A stretch of 64,000 bases of DNA from Saprospiraceae bacterium (GTDB lineage Bacteria > Bacteroidota > Bacteroidia > Chitinophagales > Saprospiraceae): positions 17,347 to 81,346 of the forward strand of contig JAGQWX010000020.1 in the NCBI GenBank assembly GCA_020436935.1, in the 5' to 3' direction. A program made the position numbers and the translations under genes. Positions 37,368 through 47,219 of this stretch are shown here, piece after piece. A model generated the notes under the pieces. It ran no database searches, was not told where the DNA came from, and saw only the letters and a list, made by a program, of their open reading frames with translations. Position 1 is the stretch's first letter; each line of letters opens with the position of its first letter.

Positions 37368-40300
37368 TTAAAATGATTCAAAGTATGGAGTGTTTCAATG
37401 AGCAAATTTGTTTGATAGTCTTTTGGATCCAAATTGTCTTGTTTTTCCATTCTTTTGTGACCTGAGCTATAACTTTTGACAACCCATTGAGCAATTTTGT
37501 CTTTGTAATAACCTGGCGTATTGATGATGTTATCTTTCAAACTATCGAGTGAAAGGTTGTTTTCTAACCGCCGAAGAATCAACAAGTTGATTAGATCATT
37601 CCTGGCATCTGGAAGATAATAATCATTTGGAGAAGTAAGGGTCAGCTTTTTTACCTTTTCAATGGCAGATGTCTTATCTCCATTTTTATTCATTAAATAT
37701 GCCAGAAGAGATTCCTGAATCCGCACATCCGGAGTGTATGGTTTGCCTGCACCCAGATTCTCCGGCCAAAGCATTGAAATCTCTATCATTTGTTTGGCCT
37801 TTGCCGAATCTCCTTTTTTTATAGCATTTAAAGCCGTGAATAAATGTGCTGACTCCCATAATTTCTTACCTTGAATAGACCCTTCAAAAGGCAAAACATC
37901 CATTTGTTTCAAGACCATAATGCACTGCTCGTATTGGTGGTCTATGAGCAATGATTTAGCAAATACCATCGAAATTTCTTCAATTGAAGGGAATTCAGCA
38001 TGTGCCATTTCTGCAACTTCTCTTGCTTTAATGTACTGGTCATTCTGGATTAAAGCATTACAGTACCTTAGCCTGATACGCCAATCTCCCATGTTTTTCT
38101 TGATTCCGTCCTCATATGCTGCTGAGTCCAATACTCCTTCTATTTTTTCTTTAAGTATTGCTTTGGTTAAATAATAAGGAGCGAAATCAAAAGGCTGAGA
38201 AGTCTCTAAAATCTGAAGGGCTTCGGCTGGTCTGCCCAATGACCATCTTTGCAAAGCAAGAAGGTATCTAAAAACAGGGCTTGAATTTTGTTCTATAGCC
38301 CATTCCAACATTACTCCATCTTCCTGAAGATATGGAAATACCAAAAGGGGAGTTATTTGCGCCAATCTGTTCAATGTAGAAGCATCCTTAGTGATATATG
38401 CCTTCCATAAATCCACCAACCAATGAGTGGGTGCAAGGTTTAGCACAGCATAGGCCTTTGCATGCATATTTAACCGAAGATAATAGGCAGCAAGATTGAG
38501 ATAAGTTAAATGTGGTAGTTCGTTGGTCACTACCTCCGAAAGCCTGATTTCCATATGCCCCAATTGATTTTTCTCAAAAATGGCAAAGTGGTCAAGTGGG
38601 TCAAGGGACAACATTCTATCCAGAAGCGCTATCTTTTCATTTTCGTTCACAAGTTTTGTAAGGTAAAGCACCCTTAAAGCCAGGATTCCATCTGCATCAT
38701 ATTTTAATGAATTTTCAGCCCAAATTTCTGCTGCTGATATATCCCCTCTCTGGAAAAGAATTTCTGCCATCTTTGTCATGGCAACAGGCTTGAATGCAGT
38801 AGATCTTGCTGCCCACCCCAAGGACTCCAATGCATTTATATCATCTCCAATGAGGTGGTATGCCAGGCCTGCGTAAAAATTCGCAGTTGGATCATAGGTA
38901 TTGATTTGCAATGCTTTATTGGCATATTGCAAAGCATTAACCGGAAGGAATTTCCTTAATTCCAGCTCTGCCAGATTTTGCCATGCCTCAATACAAGCCG
39001 AATCCAGAGCAATACTTTTTTTGAATTCTTCTTCTGCCAGTTCATATTTTCTCCCTATTTTTAATTCCTGACCTTCCTGTAGGTGAAAAGATAAGCTATT
39101 TACGTCAACTGGAATCGTCCTTACAAGTGGCCTTTTCAAAGAATTCGTTGATACTTCTGACCATTGTAGTCCTAGCTCATCTAAACGCACGATAATGTTC
39201 ACATCCCTTCTAACCAAGTATTTTCTAGACAGCGCCTTTGCTGGGTTCAGTTCTATTGTGTCCCGATGCAGCACTTCCCCGTCAATACTTTCTATACTGA
39301 TATTAGCGGTTTCTTTCCCAAATGTTAAAACCTTCACTTCAACTGTATCTTCTTTACGGACCACATCCATTAATCCATAAAAGGAAGCACTTGTTATATT
39401 TTGCAAGTCTGTGAATGGAAACCAAATATTGGTCCATCGATTTCGTTCACCCGGAGAAAAAGGCAATTCTCTTAGAGGGCTTTTGAAGGCATTATAACTA
39501 TATTGATTAAGTGACCGTCCGGCCTGATATTCGAGATATTGACCATGCCCATCCGTTAGTAGATCTTCCCAAATGCCACCATCTCGTGCAGTACTCCATA
39601 ACCATAACTTCTTCCCGGGAACAGCGTGATATGGCGCCCAGTGCCCAAATCCAAAGTTCTCATTCTCGTAGTATCCGGCCATATACTCCTGATCAGTCCC
39701 TACAGCATGTACAGAGATATGAGAGCCAAATGTGTCATTTCTATAGTAGGACAAATCTGTTGGGCCCATATAATGAGGCCAATCATTCAAAACTCCACCA
39801 TGCTCCAAAACCTGCTTTCCAGGATAAAGAAAATGCAAATCATTTTTGACAACTGCCGCTCCCGTAATATAATGATACTGGTTTTCAAAAAAGTTGCCAT
39901 TGTTAGCCCAGCTTACGGTGGTCTCAAAACAAGCCCTGGAAGCAGGCAATTTGATTTCTACTGTCCACTTGGTGCCGGATGGCCAATCAATATTTCCGAC
40001 AAAACAACTAACAGAACCATCATCTCCTTTACCAATTCGATAATCTACCGGACTGGCAGTTGAAGGATGATGGCCAATTATACCAAAATTAAACTCAATC
40101 CCACCGGATGTCCATGGCCCTCGAAGTGCTATATTTCTAAATTTTACAACGTTGTTCTTATACAAGAACTCCTTTCCTGTTTTTTTATCTACTGCACCCC
40201 AAACCTTTCCTCCTATTTCTGGCAGTACAAATACTTTAATGTATTCGTTCTCCATTGTGATTACTTTCCAGGACTTCATAACAGCCTTATCTGTATATCC

Positions 40301-40507
40301 ATCATATGTGAAAAAGGGATATAAAAAAGGCTTCCTGGCAAGAATTGGGTGGGGATCCGGATCTGAATATTCGTAGGTAGGTATCAGTACATTTTCCTCT
40401 GTAATCGTAGAACTTTGTGACCAAATATCAACGAATTGGAGGAGACCTATCAATATCAACAATAGCTCCTTCTTTAAAATGGCGCATTCAAACTTCAAAT
40501 TCCCCAT
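37355..40507 (-). CDS. DUF5107 protein with TPR repeats, secreted
   Basis: 1050 residues with a signal peptide ending near DIWSQ (about residue 31). The DUF5107 domain covers roughly residues 45-330 and looks like a galactose-mutarotase-type beta-sandwich: LPEIGGKVWGAVDKKTG, GGIEFNFGIIGHHPS and WAPYHAVPGKKLWLW. The C-terminal half (about 470-1050) is TPR repeats, for example EAWQNLAELELRKFLPVNAL and YDPTANFYAGLAYHLIGD. It overlaps the aldolase gene by 20 bp and the VCBS gene by 13 bp, so it sits inside the cytoplasmic catabolic operon although exported. Role perhaps sugar-ring handling or scaffolding; unproven. Confidence 0.88.
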   Translation of the reverse strand: MGNLKFECAILKKELLLILIGLLQFVDIWSQSSTITEENVLIPTYEYSDPDPHPILARKPFLYPFFTYDGYTDKAVMKSWKVITMENEYIKVFVLPEIGGKVWGAVDKKTGKEFLYKNNVVKFRNIALRGPWTSGGIEFNFGIIGHHPSTASPVDYRIGKGDDGSVSCFVGNIDWPSGTKWTVEIKLPASRACFETTVSWANNGNFFENQYHYITGAAVVKNDLHFLYPGKQVLEHGGVLNDWPHYMGPTDLSYYRNDTFGSHISVHAVGTDQEYMAGYYENENFGFGHWAPYHAVPGKKLWLWSTARDGGIWEDLLTDGHGQYLEYQAGRSLNQYSYNAFKSPLRELPFSPGERNRWTNIWFPFTDLQNITSASFYGLMDVVRKEDTVEVKVLTFGKETANISIESIDGEVLHRDTIELNPAKALSRKYLVRRDVNIIVRLDELGLQWSEVSTNSLKRPLVRTIPVDVNSLSFHLQEGQELKIGRKYELAEEEFKKSIALDSACIEAWQNLAELELRKFLPVNALQYANKALQINTYDPTANFYAGLAYHLIGDDINALESLGWAARSTAFKPVAMTKMAEILFQRGDISAAEIWAENSLKYDADGILALRVLYLTKLVNENEKIALLDRMLSLDPLDHFAIFEKNQLGHMEIRLSEVVTNELPHLTYLNLAAYYLRLNMHAKAYAVLNLAPTHWLVDLWKAYITKDASTLNRLAQITPLLVFPYLQEDGVMLEWAIEQNSSPVFRYLLALQRWSLGRPAEALQILETSQPFDFAPYYLTKAILKEKIEGVLDSAAYEDGIKKNMGDWRIRLRYCNALIQNDQYIKAREVAEMAHAEFPSIEEISMVFAKSLLIDHQYEQCIMVLKQMDVLPFEGSIQGKKLWESAHLFTALNAIKKGDSAKAKQMIEISMLWPENLGAGKPYTPDVRIQESLLAYLMNKNGDKTSAIEKVKKLTLTSPNDYYLPDARNDLINLLILRRLENNLSLDSLKDNIINTPGYYKDKIAQWVVKSYSSGHKRMEKQDNLDPKDYQTNLLIETLHTLNHFKWIK

Positions 40508-41324
40508 GGATAATATTGAGCTTATCGATGATCATACTTTTAACAGCTGCTATAGCTTTAGGGAAGACAATTCTTAAATCTATTTCCTCTGTTTGAGCGA
40601 GGGTTTTCTTTAGGGTTTTCATGAAGACATTTTTGGAATCAGTAGCCACATTGACCTTAGCAATTCCCGCAAGACACGCAGCCCTTAGCTGATCTGATGG
40701 CACTCCTGATGCACCATGCAACACTAATGCAGCAGGAACAAGATTATGAATTTTTTTAATAAGGTCAATCTGGAGTTCTGGCTCTTCTTCATAAAAACCA
40801 TGTGCTGTACCCACTGCGACTGCCAAAGCATTGACCCCTGTGGAATCAACGAAGTAAGCTGCTTCCTCGGCTTGGGTATACATGCCTTTATGTTGGCTTT
40901 GCCCCAATTTTGCAATGTACCCCAATTCTGCTTCAACGTTTGCTCCAAAATTGTGAGCCAGCCTTACCGCTTCTCCTGTAATATTGATGTTTTCTTCCAA
41001 CGGTTTGTCACTTCCATCAATCATAACGGAATCAAAACCTGCCTCCAGACACTTTTTGACCATTTCTATTGACCCCCCATGATCCAAATGTAACCAGCTG
41101 TTTACGCTATATTTTCGGGATTCAGTTTTTGCAAGAGAAGCTGTTAGATCAACACCGAGATATCTGATCGTACTCTCTGAAGCCTGCAAGATGATATCGC
41201 ATTGTTTCTCTTCAGCAGCCTGCATAATCCCAGAAAGCGTTTCATAGTTATAAAAGTTTGCGGCAAGCATTGTCTTACCATCATTTGAAACGGTTTGGAG
41301 TATATTGGTCAGATTACCCTTCAT
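40488..41324 (-). CDS. Class II aldolase, tagatose/fructose-bisphosphate type
   Basis: 278 residues. Family motifs: NSWLHLDHGGS (zinc ligand His and catalytic Asp), SVMIDGSDKPLEENI, VEAELGYI, VAVGTAHGFYEEEP, LVLHGASGVPSDQL and VNVATDSKN. This matches the GatY/KbaY branch, which splits tagatose-1,6-bisphosphate into dihydroxyacetone phosphate and glyceraldehyde-3-phosphate. It follows the PfkB kinase with an 11-bp overlap. Zinc-dependent, cytoplasmic. The tagatose assignment rests on the neighbouring agaS and kinase; fructose- or other ketose-bisphosphate specificity is possible. Confidence 0.9.
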   Translation of the reverse strand: MKGNLTNILQTVSNDGKTMLAANFYNYETLSGIMQAAEEKQCDIILQASESTIRYLGVDLTASLAKTESRKYSVNSWLHLDHGGSIEMVKKCLEAGFDSVMIDGSDKPLEENINITGEAVRLAHNFGANVEAELGYIAKLGQSQHKGMYTQAEEAAYFVDSTGVNALAVAVGTAHGFYEEEPELQIDLIKKIHNLVPAALVLHGASGVPSDQLRAACLAGIAKVNVATDSKNVFMKTLKKTLAQTEEIDLRIVFPKAIAAVKSMIIDKLNIIHGEFEV

Positions 41325-42273
41325 ATCTTGACTGATTCATTATTAATAATTTTTCCATATTGGAATTGAATTGATCAAATGCAGAAGTACCCCCTCTGCA
41401 CATGGTGTTTATTGCACCGGTTATACAGGCAAAATTCAAACAAGTCTGATCGCTGTCTCCTGAAACAAAAGTCTTTATAAAGCCAGCGTCAAATGAATCT
41501 CCGGCCCCAATAGCATCAATAAAGTATGTGTTTTGGTACGAATCTTCAAGGGTCAATACTTTGCCCGACCACAAATATGCTCCCTGTTCACCATTTTTGA
41601 TCACAATCTTGTTTTGCGTAAATGATTTTAATGCATCAAGCGCAATTTCAAAAGTGGGGCTTTGTGTTAGATTCATCCATTCTGATTTATTGGGCAGGAA
41701 GACGTCTATGAGGGGTAAAACTTCATGCAATGGTAGGTCCCATTGCTCTAATGGATCCCACTGGGGGTCGAGAGATATAGTTTTTCCCATGTCCTTCAAT
41801 TTTTTTAAAATGGCTACTAAGTCTTTCTTTATACCAGGTAGCATAAAAATTGAGCTTATGTGAATATGATCAACATTAGCCAAGGTCTCAAAGTGAATGT
41901 CTTTAATGGTCAAATCGTGCATAGCCCCGGCAAATGTTATATTTGCACGGTCCTGTCCATAATTCAAAACAATGGTTGCACCAGTTTTCTGTACCTGATC
42001 TACGACGACCCTTTCAACATTTATCCCACGGTCAGTTAAAGCTTCAATGATATAATCTCCATAGAGATCATGGCCCAATTTGCCAATGAAATGTGTTTTC
42101 ACACCTAGCTTTGATAAGTTAGAGGCAAAGATAGCGGCGCTACTTCCTAAGACCAGCTCCATGCTTCCTGCAAGTTTTTCTTTACCCACCTCAGGAAGCC
42201 CAATCAAGTGATCCAGAATAATGTCGACGTTTAATTCACCAATTACTGCTACAGTTTTTGAATTCATGGGCAA
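41314..42273 (-). CDS. PfkB-family carbohydrate kinase
   Basis: 319 residues with the N-terminal PfkB pattern GELNVDIILDHL, GSSAAIFASNLSKLG, and the C-terminal signature FIDAIGAGDSFDAGF carrying the catalytic aspartate and anion hole. By context it would phosphorylate tagatose-6-phosphate made by AgaS, feeding the aldolase encoded next. PfkB members also include fructokinases and ribokinases, so the substrate is inference. It lies 27 bp after agaS and overlaps the aldolase gene. Confidence 0.9.
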   Translation of the reverse strand: MPMNSKTVAVIGELNVDIILDHLIGLPEVGKEKLAGSMELVLGSSAAIFASNLSKLGVKTHFIGKLGHDLYGDYIIEALTDRGINVERVVVDQVQKTGATIVLNYGQDRANITFAGAMHDLTIKDIHFETLANVDHIHISSIFMLPGIKKDLVAILKKLKDMGKTISLDPQWDPLEQWDLPLHEVLPLIDVFLPNKSEWMNLTQSPTFEIALDALKSFTQNKIVIKNGEQGAYLWSGKVLTLEDSYQNTYFIDAIGAGDSFDAGFIKTFVSGDSDQTCLNFACITGAINTMCRGGTSAFDQFNSNMEKLLIMNQSRYEG

Positions 42274-42300
42274 AAGATTAAACAGAACAAGTTCTCTGTT

Positions 42301-43467
42301 TTAAGCAAACAATTCATAAATGGTCACTCCTTCTACTATTCGAGAAATATCATTATTCCTGGAAGGAATATCTGGCTTGATGCTCAGAGATATTGATTTA
42401 TAGACCCCAAGGGTCTGAGCAACCAGGATATATAGAACACTCAAAAATCCACTTTTCGACAGTAAAGGGCTTGATGTAAAAATGATTTGATCTGTTCCAG
42501 TAATGTCTATTTTGGTATATTCAGAAACAGTTACTTCAGCCAATGGTCTTGTACCAAGCTTTATGGAATTAATGAGATCGCGTTCGTATTGATAAGCATG
42601 TTCATCAGGTGGTGACACAAAATACACCATTAAAGTCTGGTCGGTTATCATTGACTTAGGTCCATGTCTGAAGCCAAGGAAAGAATCATAAGCCGACATC
42701 ACTACCCCATCGGTGAGCTCAAGTAATTTTAATGCAGCCTCCTTTGCTATGCCATAATTGTCCCCGGACCCAAGAAATACAATTCGATTAAATGGGAGTT
42801 CAGCCATCTTTTTAACCATCAAAAGTTGCTCATTTATAAATTTTTGCCCAGCTTCAATTGCCTGTGTGAGTGGCTGAGCAAGTTCGTTGATTTGTGACAT
42901 TTTACTCACGCAAATTCCAGCTACAACCATTCCTGTAAAGCTACTCGTCATGGCAAGACTTTGGTCATTTGCCTCCTCAGGAAGACAAAATACATACTTT
43001 TTGCTCCTTGTCTGATACCTCGCCAGTTCCCCATCTTTATTACATGTAATGATAAGGTGTGTGCACTGATCACAAAGTTCGTCAGCCAATTTTACAGCAG
43101 CTAAACTTTCCGGGCTATTACCTGAACGCGCAAAAGAGATCAGAAGAGTGGCATGTTTCCTGGTAAAGTAAGTTCTTGGATTGCTGACCAAATCTGTGGT
43201 AGCTATAGCCTCCGCAAGTTTTCCACTATTTACTTGAAAATGACTTCTTACTGTGGCACCAATGAATGCACTGCTGCCTGCTCCTGTAAGTATAATTCGG
43301 TCACATTCCTGATAAGCCTCACCTACAAACGATGCAATTTCCTGTTCGTATTTTTTTAATAATTCATAGACCCCAATCCAAAGTTCTGGTTGTTGACATA
43401 TCTCTCTTGAGGTGTGAATGGCACCCATGTCTAGCAACTCCTCAATTTCATATCCTAGGTAACTCAT
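42301..43467 (-). CDS. agaS: AgaS-like SIS-domain galactosamine-6-phosphate deaminase/isomerase
   Basis: 388 residues from ATG 43467 (MSYLGYEIEE), matching the usual AgaS length of about 385. An ATG at 43500 and a TTG at 43521 would add 11 or 18 residues. The N-terminus HTSREICQQPELW fits AgaS, followed by two SIS domains: ILTGAGSSAFIGATV and ISFARSGNSPESLAAV in the first, FLGSGDNYGIAKEAALKLLEL and MSAYDSFLGFRHGPKSMI in the second. AgaS deaminates GalN-6-P to tagatose-6-P and ammonia. First gene of a six-gene operon with kinase and aldolase. Divergent, at 1.2 kb distance, from the DeoR regulator. Confidence 0.85.
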   Translation of the reverse strand: MSYLGYEIEELLDMGAIHTSREICQQPELWIGVYELLKKYEQEIASFVGEAYQECDRIILTGAGSSAFIGATVRSHFQVNSGKLAEAIATTDLVSNPRTYFTRKHATLLISFARSGNSPESLAAVKLADELCDQCTHLIITCNKDGELARYQTRSKKYVFCLPEEANDQSLAMTSSFTGMVVAGICVSKMSQINELAQPLTQAIEAGQKFINEQLLMVKKMAELPFNRIVFLGSGDNYGIAKEAALKLLELTDGVVMSAYDSFLGFRHGPKSMITDQTLMVYFVSPPDEHAYQYERDLINSIKLGTRPLAEVTVSEYTKIDITGTDQIIFTSSPLLSKSGFLSVLYILVAQTLGVYKSISLSIKPDIPSRNNDISRIVEGVTIYELFA

Positions 43468-43590
43468 ACAAAATCTTTCAATTTTTTCAATGCAATTCAT
43501 TTTTGCACACCAGTAATACAAAGATAAGGTTTAGTAAGTTTTAATTACAAATTTTTCTTTCTTTTTATTTCTATTTAATTTTTTATTACC

Positions 43591-43601
43591 GAATACGAAA
43601 G
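43591..43601. promoter_or_regulatory. CTTTCGTATTC element upstream of agaS
   Basis: On the minus strand it reads CTTTCGTATTC, about 125 bp before the preferred agaS start. It resembles the TTTCGTA cores at 9783 and 44496. Possible DeoR-family binding half-site. Confidence 0.3.
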
Positions 43602-44494
43602 ATTGCAATGTAATCTAAATATAAGATATACAAGCAATTTTGTAGGTACAAGTTCGCAAAATTTAAGAGAAAAACTTTAGCACTTGGGAGTAAGATATCA
43701 AAAATGGCTGCCCAATTGAGGCATTTTGCTTTAGATGGAGAATTGTAATTTGGGGTAGTTTACACAAGTTTAAGGGTGGGAATGTTTTCAAGCAATCAAT
43801 AGCCGTGGTGTGAATTGGTATTTTTGTGTATTGCATATCCTTAATGCTTTTTTATTCTGATCCATATATTCATCAAGACATTTGATAATTTTCAATGATA
43901 GGCGATTACTTATGATTGAAAGGACTTTCCAATGTATTATGATGTGTACTTGCTCTGCCTCCTATCAAATCAGTGATGACCATGGTTTGTGAATTGGGCC
44001 TCCATTAGTTGGAAGGACAATGCCATCATGCATGAGCATAAAGGCTTTTCACTTTCCGCCCAAATGTAATTTTTCTCTTTCTTTATTATGTGCCCCCCCC
44101 CTTATCTGATCTGGTTTCCATTCAACAAAATGCTAAAATTTTGAAGGTTCAATTCCTGAGTATATTCAATATCTCTATCATCGTCCGCCTCCCTATATCC
44201 TCAGGTCTGGAAAATGCAAAATCTATAAGATTTTAAAAAAACTGCATTCTACGTCGATGTCGATATATTGGCAGGTCGGCACTTTCCCAGCATCTCTTCA
44301 TGTACAGTTACATCCAGAATCAATTGCTCTCTCTTATGTCCAGTTACTTTAATTTTTGATTCTTATTTCTTCATTCAAAAAATATAAAGCAATTGTGGCG
44401 ATTGCCAGAAAGTTAATTCGAAAAACCATAAAATTTCTCAACTGATTTTTGATTTTCAAAACAAATTTTTCACATACTGTCAATATTATGAAAG

Positions 44495-44515
44495 CTTTCG
44501 TAATTTTTAAACTTA
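44495..44515. promoter_or_regulatory. TTTCGTAATTTTTAAAC element upstream of the DeoR-family gene
   Basis: Located 174-194 bp before the regulator start, preceded by the palindrome GAAAGCTTTC. It nearly repeats the element at 9782-9802. Could mediate autoregulation. Confidence 0.4.
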
Positions 44516-44688
44516 CTTTAAATTTCTTTTTAAATACATTCATATCCAATTGAGGCAAAAGATCTATTAAAACAAATTTTTTCTATGCTTTGAAAGCTTT
44601 ATTGGACTACATATTTGTTAAAAAAGAATTTTTGATGTTGCAATTCAAGTACTAATTGCCTAACATTGTCTTCTAAAGCAGCTGTGTA

Positions 44689-45468
44689 ATGGCACAAAAA
44701 AGAGAGTCTACTGTTGTAAGAAGGAAAGTAATTCTGGAAATGCTTTCAGAAAAAGGCGAAGTATCAGTATCTGAACTAAGCGATAAATTTGAAGTTAGTG
44801 AAGTTACAATAAGAAATGATCTCGATCAGCTCGAACAAAAGAAAGTACTTATTCGCGCTAGAGGTGGGGCATTAAAACTGGAAGCAAATGTGGCTAACGA
44901 CCAAAGATTGGGTGAAAAAAGCAAAATTAACCTCAAAGAAAAAATAAAGATTGGTAAAAAAGCGGCACAATTGGTTCTGGAATCAGATACTGTCATTATC
45001 GACTCCGGATCAACAACAGGAGAATTGGCTAAAAATCTTCCTGACCTCAATGATCTTACCGTTATCACAAATGCCTTGAATATTGCCAACTTATTAGGGG
45101 CAGCTCCGCAGATCAATCTGATCATTCCCGGTGGTTATCTTCGTAAGAATTCTTTATCCCTGGTCGGACCATTAGCAGAAAAGAGCCTTTTGAATTTCAA
45201 CGTTGATAAGGTTTTTCTTGGCGTAGATGGATTTGATACGCGTCAGGGCATTTATACACCCAATATCGAAGAGGCTCGTCTCAATGAAATAATGATAGAA
45301 ATATCGCAGGAAGTAATTGTCCTTACCGATTCAAGCAAGTTTAGTAAAAGAAGTTTTGCTTTCATTTGTAATCCTTCCCGAATTCACAAAGTTATTACTG
45401 ACAACAATATTCTTTTAGATGATAAAAAGCGTCTGCAAGATTCAGGCGTTGAAGTGATTATAGTTTAA
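44689..45468 (+). CDS. DeoR/GlpR-family transcriptional regulator (AgaR-like by context)
   Basis: 259 residues. The N-terminal winged helix reads RRKVILEMLSEKGEVSVSEL, SDKFEVSEVTIRNDLDQLEQ and ARGGAL. The C-terminal sugar-phosphate sensing (DeoRC) domain has IDSGSTTGELAK, VITNALNIANLL, DKVFLGVDGFD and VLTDSSKFSKRSF. Such repressors are usually released by a phosphorylated sugar. Given agaS, kinase and aldolase alongside and a TTTCGTTTCGTTTC element upstream of susC, it probably controls this island in response to an amino-sugar or tagatose phosphate. This is inference. Confidence 0.9.
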   Translation: MAQKRESTVVRRKVILEMLSEKGEVSVSELSDKFEVSEVTIRNDLDQLEQKKVLIRARGGALKLEANVANDQRLGEKSKINLKEKIKIGKKAAQLVLESDTVIIDSGSTTGELAKNLPDLNDLTVITNALNIANLLGAAPQINLIIPGGYLRKNSLSLVGPLAEKSLLNFNVDKVFLGVDGFDTRQGIYTPNIEEARLNEIMIEISQEVIVLTDSSKFSKRSFAFICNPSRIHKVITDNNILLDDKKRLQDSGVEVIIV

Positions 45469-45772
45469 TCGTGATGGCAAGAGATAATTAAATGTTGCGA
45501 TGAATAGCCTTGGGTTATCAATTTGAATTTACCGTTCTATGGGTCAATAAATATTTACCAATTTGTTAAACTCCAAAGTAGTTATGTGAGGCTCAGCCAT
45601 TAGCTGTTAGTCTTTTTTATGGTTCTTCTATCGCTGCGGTGATTCAATTGGTGAGTAATACATACTTTATTATATCCTAACAAAGGTTGCAAGGATTCCA
45701 GTAAGCCTTTGGGGGGGTTCATTATTATCAAATTTAACTTCAAGGTCCTAATCGCAATAGTTTAGAAGAGAT
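45469..45772. other. Gap between regulator and IS with serine-hydrolase remnant
   Basis: About 300 bp without an intact gene. It contains the serine-hydrolase fragment at 45698-45754 and a CATTAGCTGTTAGTC stretch like the repeats near 56.65 kb. Confidence 0.5.
45698..45754 (-). pseudogene. Fragment of a serine-hydrolase gene (C-terminal region)
   Basis: 57 bp match 50633-50688 in the intact serine hydrolase with only a handful of mismatches and one extra G in a G-run. On the minus strand it reads D-stop-DLEVKFDNNEP where the intact gene reads DKDFEVKFGNNEP, so a lysine codon has become a stop and the G-run shifts the frame. It lies beside the left end of the transposase remnant, so an IS probably landed in a second copy of this gene. 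Confidence 0.7.
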
Positions 45773-47122
45773 TTACGCTGCAATTTTGCCAAATTGTAGA
45801 ATTTGATTGATGCATTCTGTGTTTTTTTTCATGTTAGGGTCAATTCGGTCAATTCCGAACTTTGATAAAAATAAAGTGAGCGTTAAATAGTTTGAGAGCT
45901 CAGTTTTTATATTTTTAATGGAGATAGACAACGTACTGCTTCGATTCAGTCCACTTCTGGCTATTGCCTTCCCTATATCAATGGCAGTTAATGTGCAAAT
46001 AAAATGAAAATTCAACTTTTCCTCAGACCTTGCTTGGCAGTTTAGTAATCCAGTAAATTGTTTGACATCTCTAAAATTATACTCCATTTGGAACCTAGCC
46101 TTGTAGTATTTCACAATTTCCATTCCATCCCTTTGTGTGTTGGTTGAAAAGTACATCATGGTCGTCGTCACTTAGCCTTTGCTATTCAGGTATTCAACAT
46201 AAGCCAGACGAATATTCATTTTCAAGTTGATGGCATTGACAATTAGTGTATATACCCTCATTTCGGAATCTTCATGTATTAGCTTCGCCCTTCTTTTATA
46301 TATTTTTTTCGTATTCACCTTGCCAGCATATTGCTTTTTACGTCCTCGACGTGCTTTTTGTGGGCCATTATGAAGATACCTCAAGTTGGCATCTGATCTA
46401 AATCTGGATATAAACTCCATTCCTTGTTCTTCTACAGCATTGACGTATTCATACTTACTAAAAAATGCATCTGCCACCAAAATAGGTGTGATTGCTCTTA
46501 ACTTAGCCCCCAATTCATTTAGTTGACTTATACTTATCAGAAATAGATTTGTCCAAATAATTATTGCCAAAAATTCAAAGCTCTGCGTTTGAAAGCCTCG
46601 TCGGAGGCACCACTCCGACTGCGTTTTCTGCCTTGATCTTTAAATTTTTGTCTGCATAATTAAAATGGACAATCCATTTTCCAATAAGTATATATGTGGG
46701 TCCATCAACTTTTCTGCTTTTTGATGCTTACCTGTTGGTTTTGATTGCTTAGCATACAGATGATATGCAGTATGTTGCTTCACATCTATTACTCTATAAC
46801 AACCTATTTCAAGACCTCGCACATATTTACCACTGCACCCAGAAAAGAAATATCCAATACCCGGTGTGCATTTGCCCGTTTTGGTAATATAGCTGCGATC
46901 AAAGCCTATTATCAATTCATTACTGCAATGATCTCTATAGCTTCTTTCACTCATTGTACCATACCGCTCAAGTTGCAAAAAATTTATTCTCCCGCGGATA
47001 CTCAATACCAACATCAGGATGTTTGAAATAAATCTTCTTTGAACAATGCCTATTCCAGACATTTTTGATAAAATTGCAGCTATAAGGCTTTCGCCTTTGA
47101 TGAATGCGTTTTGAATGATCAT
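45773..47122 (-). pseudogene. IS4-type transposase, interrupted by in-frame TAA codons
   Basis: Three segments lie in one reading frame on the minus strand: 47122-46640 (N-terminal, 160 codons), then to 46172, then to 45773. They are separated by TAA at 46640-46642 and TAA at 46172-46174. The middle part has the DDE-fold pieces ILVADAFFSKYEYV and ISRFRSDANLRYL. The last part has YYKARFQMEYNFRDVKQ, the Y-x2-R-x3-E-x6-K signature of IS4 transposases. The first also contains IGFDRSYITKTGK (first catalytic Asp). A GC-rich hairpin at 46600-46619 lies just downstream of the first stop and may be an insertion. Terminal inverted repeats were not identified. Transposition from this copy is unlikely. 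Confidence 0.85.
46600..46619. repeat. GC-rich hairpin inside transposase remnant
   Basis: GTCGGAG and CTCCGAC form a perfect 7-bp stem around GCACCA. Weaker inverted homology continues outward (CAAAAATTCAAAG against CAAAAATTTAAAG), giving an imperfect palindrome of about 80 bp. In-frame codons across it look unlike transposase, so it could be a small palindromic insertion. Confidence 0.5.
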
Positions 47123-47219
47123 GTGCGAGATGATTATTCAGGTTGGCTCTGCTAATTTAACGCATTCATCTTGTGCATACGATATTTTTCTTCTGACCTA
47201 TTAATTTAAGAGATAATAA

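Larger units (their letters stand above)
43522..44688. other. Long intergenic region between agaS and the DeoR-family regulator
   Basis: About 1.17 kb with no convincing gene. It contains TTTCGTA-type elements at 43591-43601 and 44495-44515, a run of nine C near 44093-44101, and short stop-free stretches on the minus strand that look like decayed coding sequence (see rejected items). Both promoters of the divergent units must lie here. Confidence 0.6.

Noticed and set aside
44228..44360. Minus-strand stretch reading TGHKREQLILDVTVHEEML, reminiscent of an IS1182-type transposase
   Set aside because: Too short and needs frameshifts to extend; similarity judged from memory only, so not called as a remnant.
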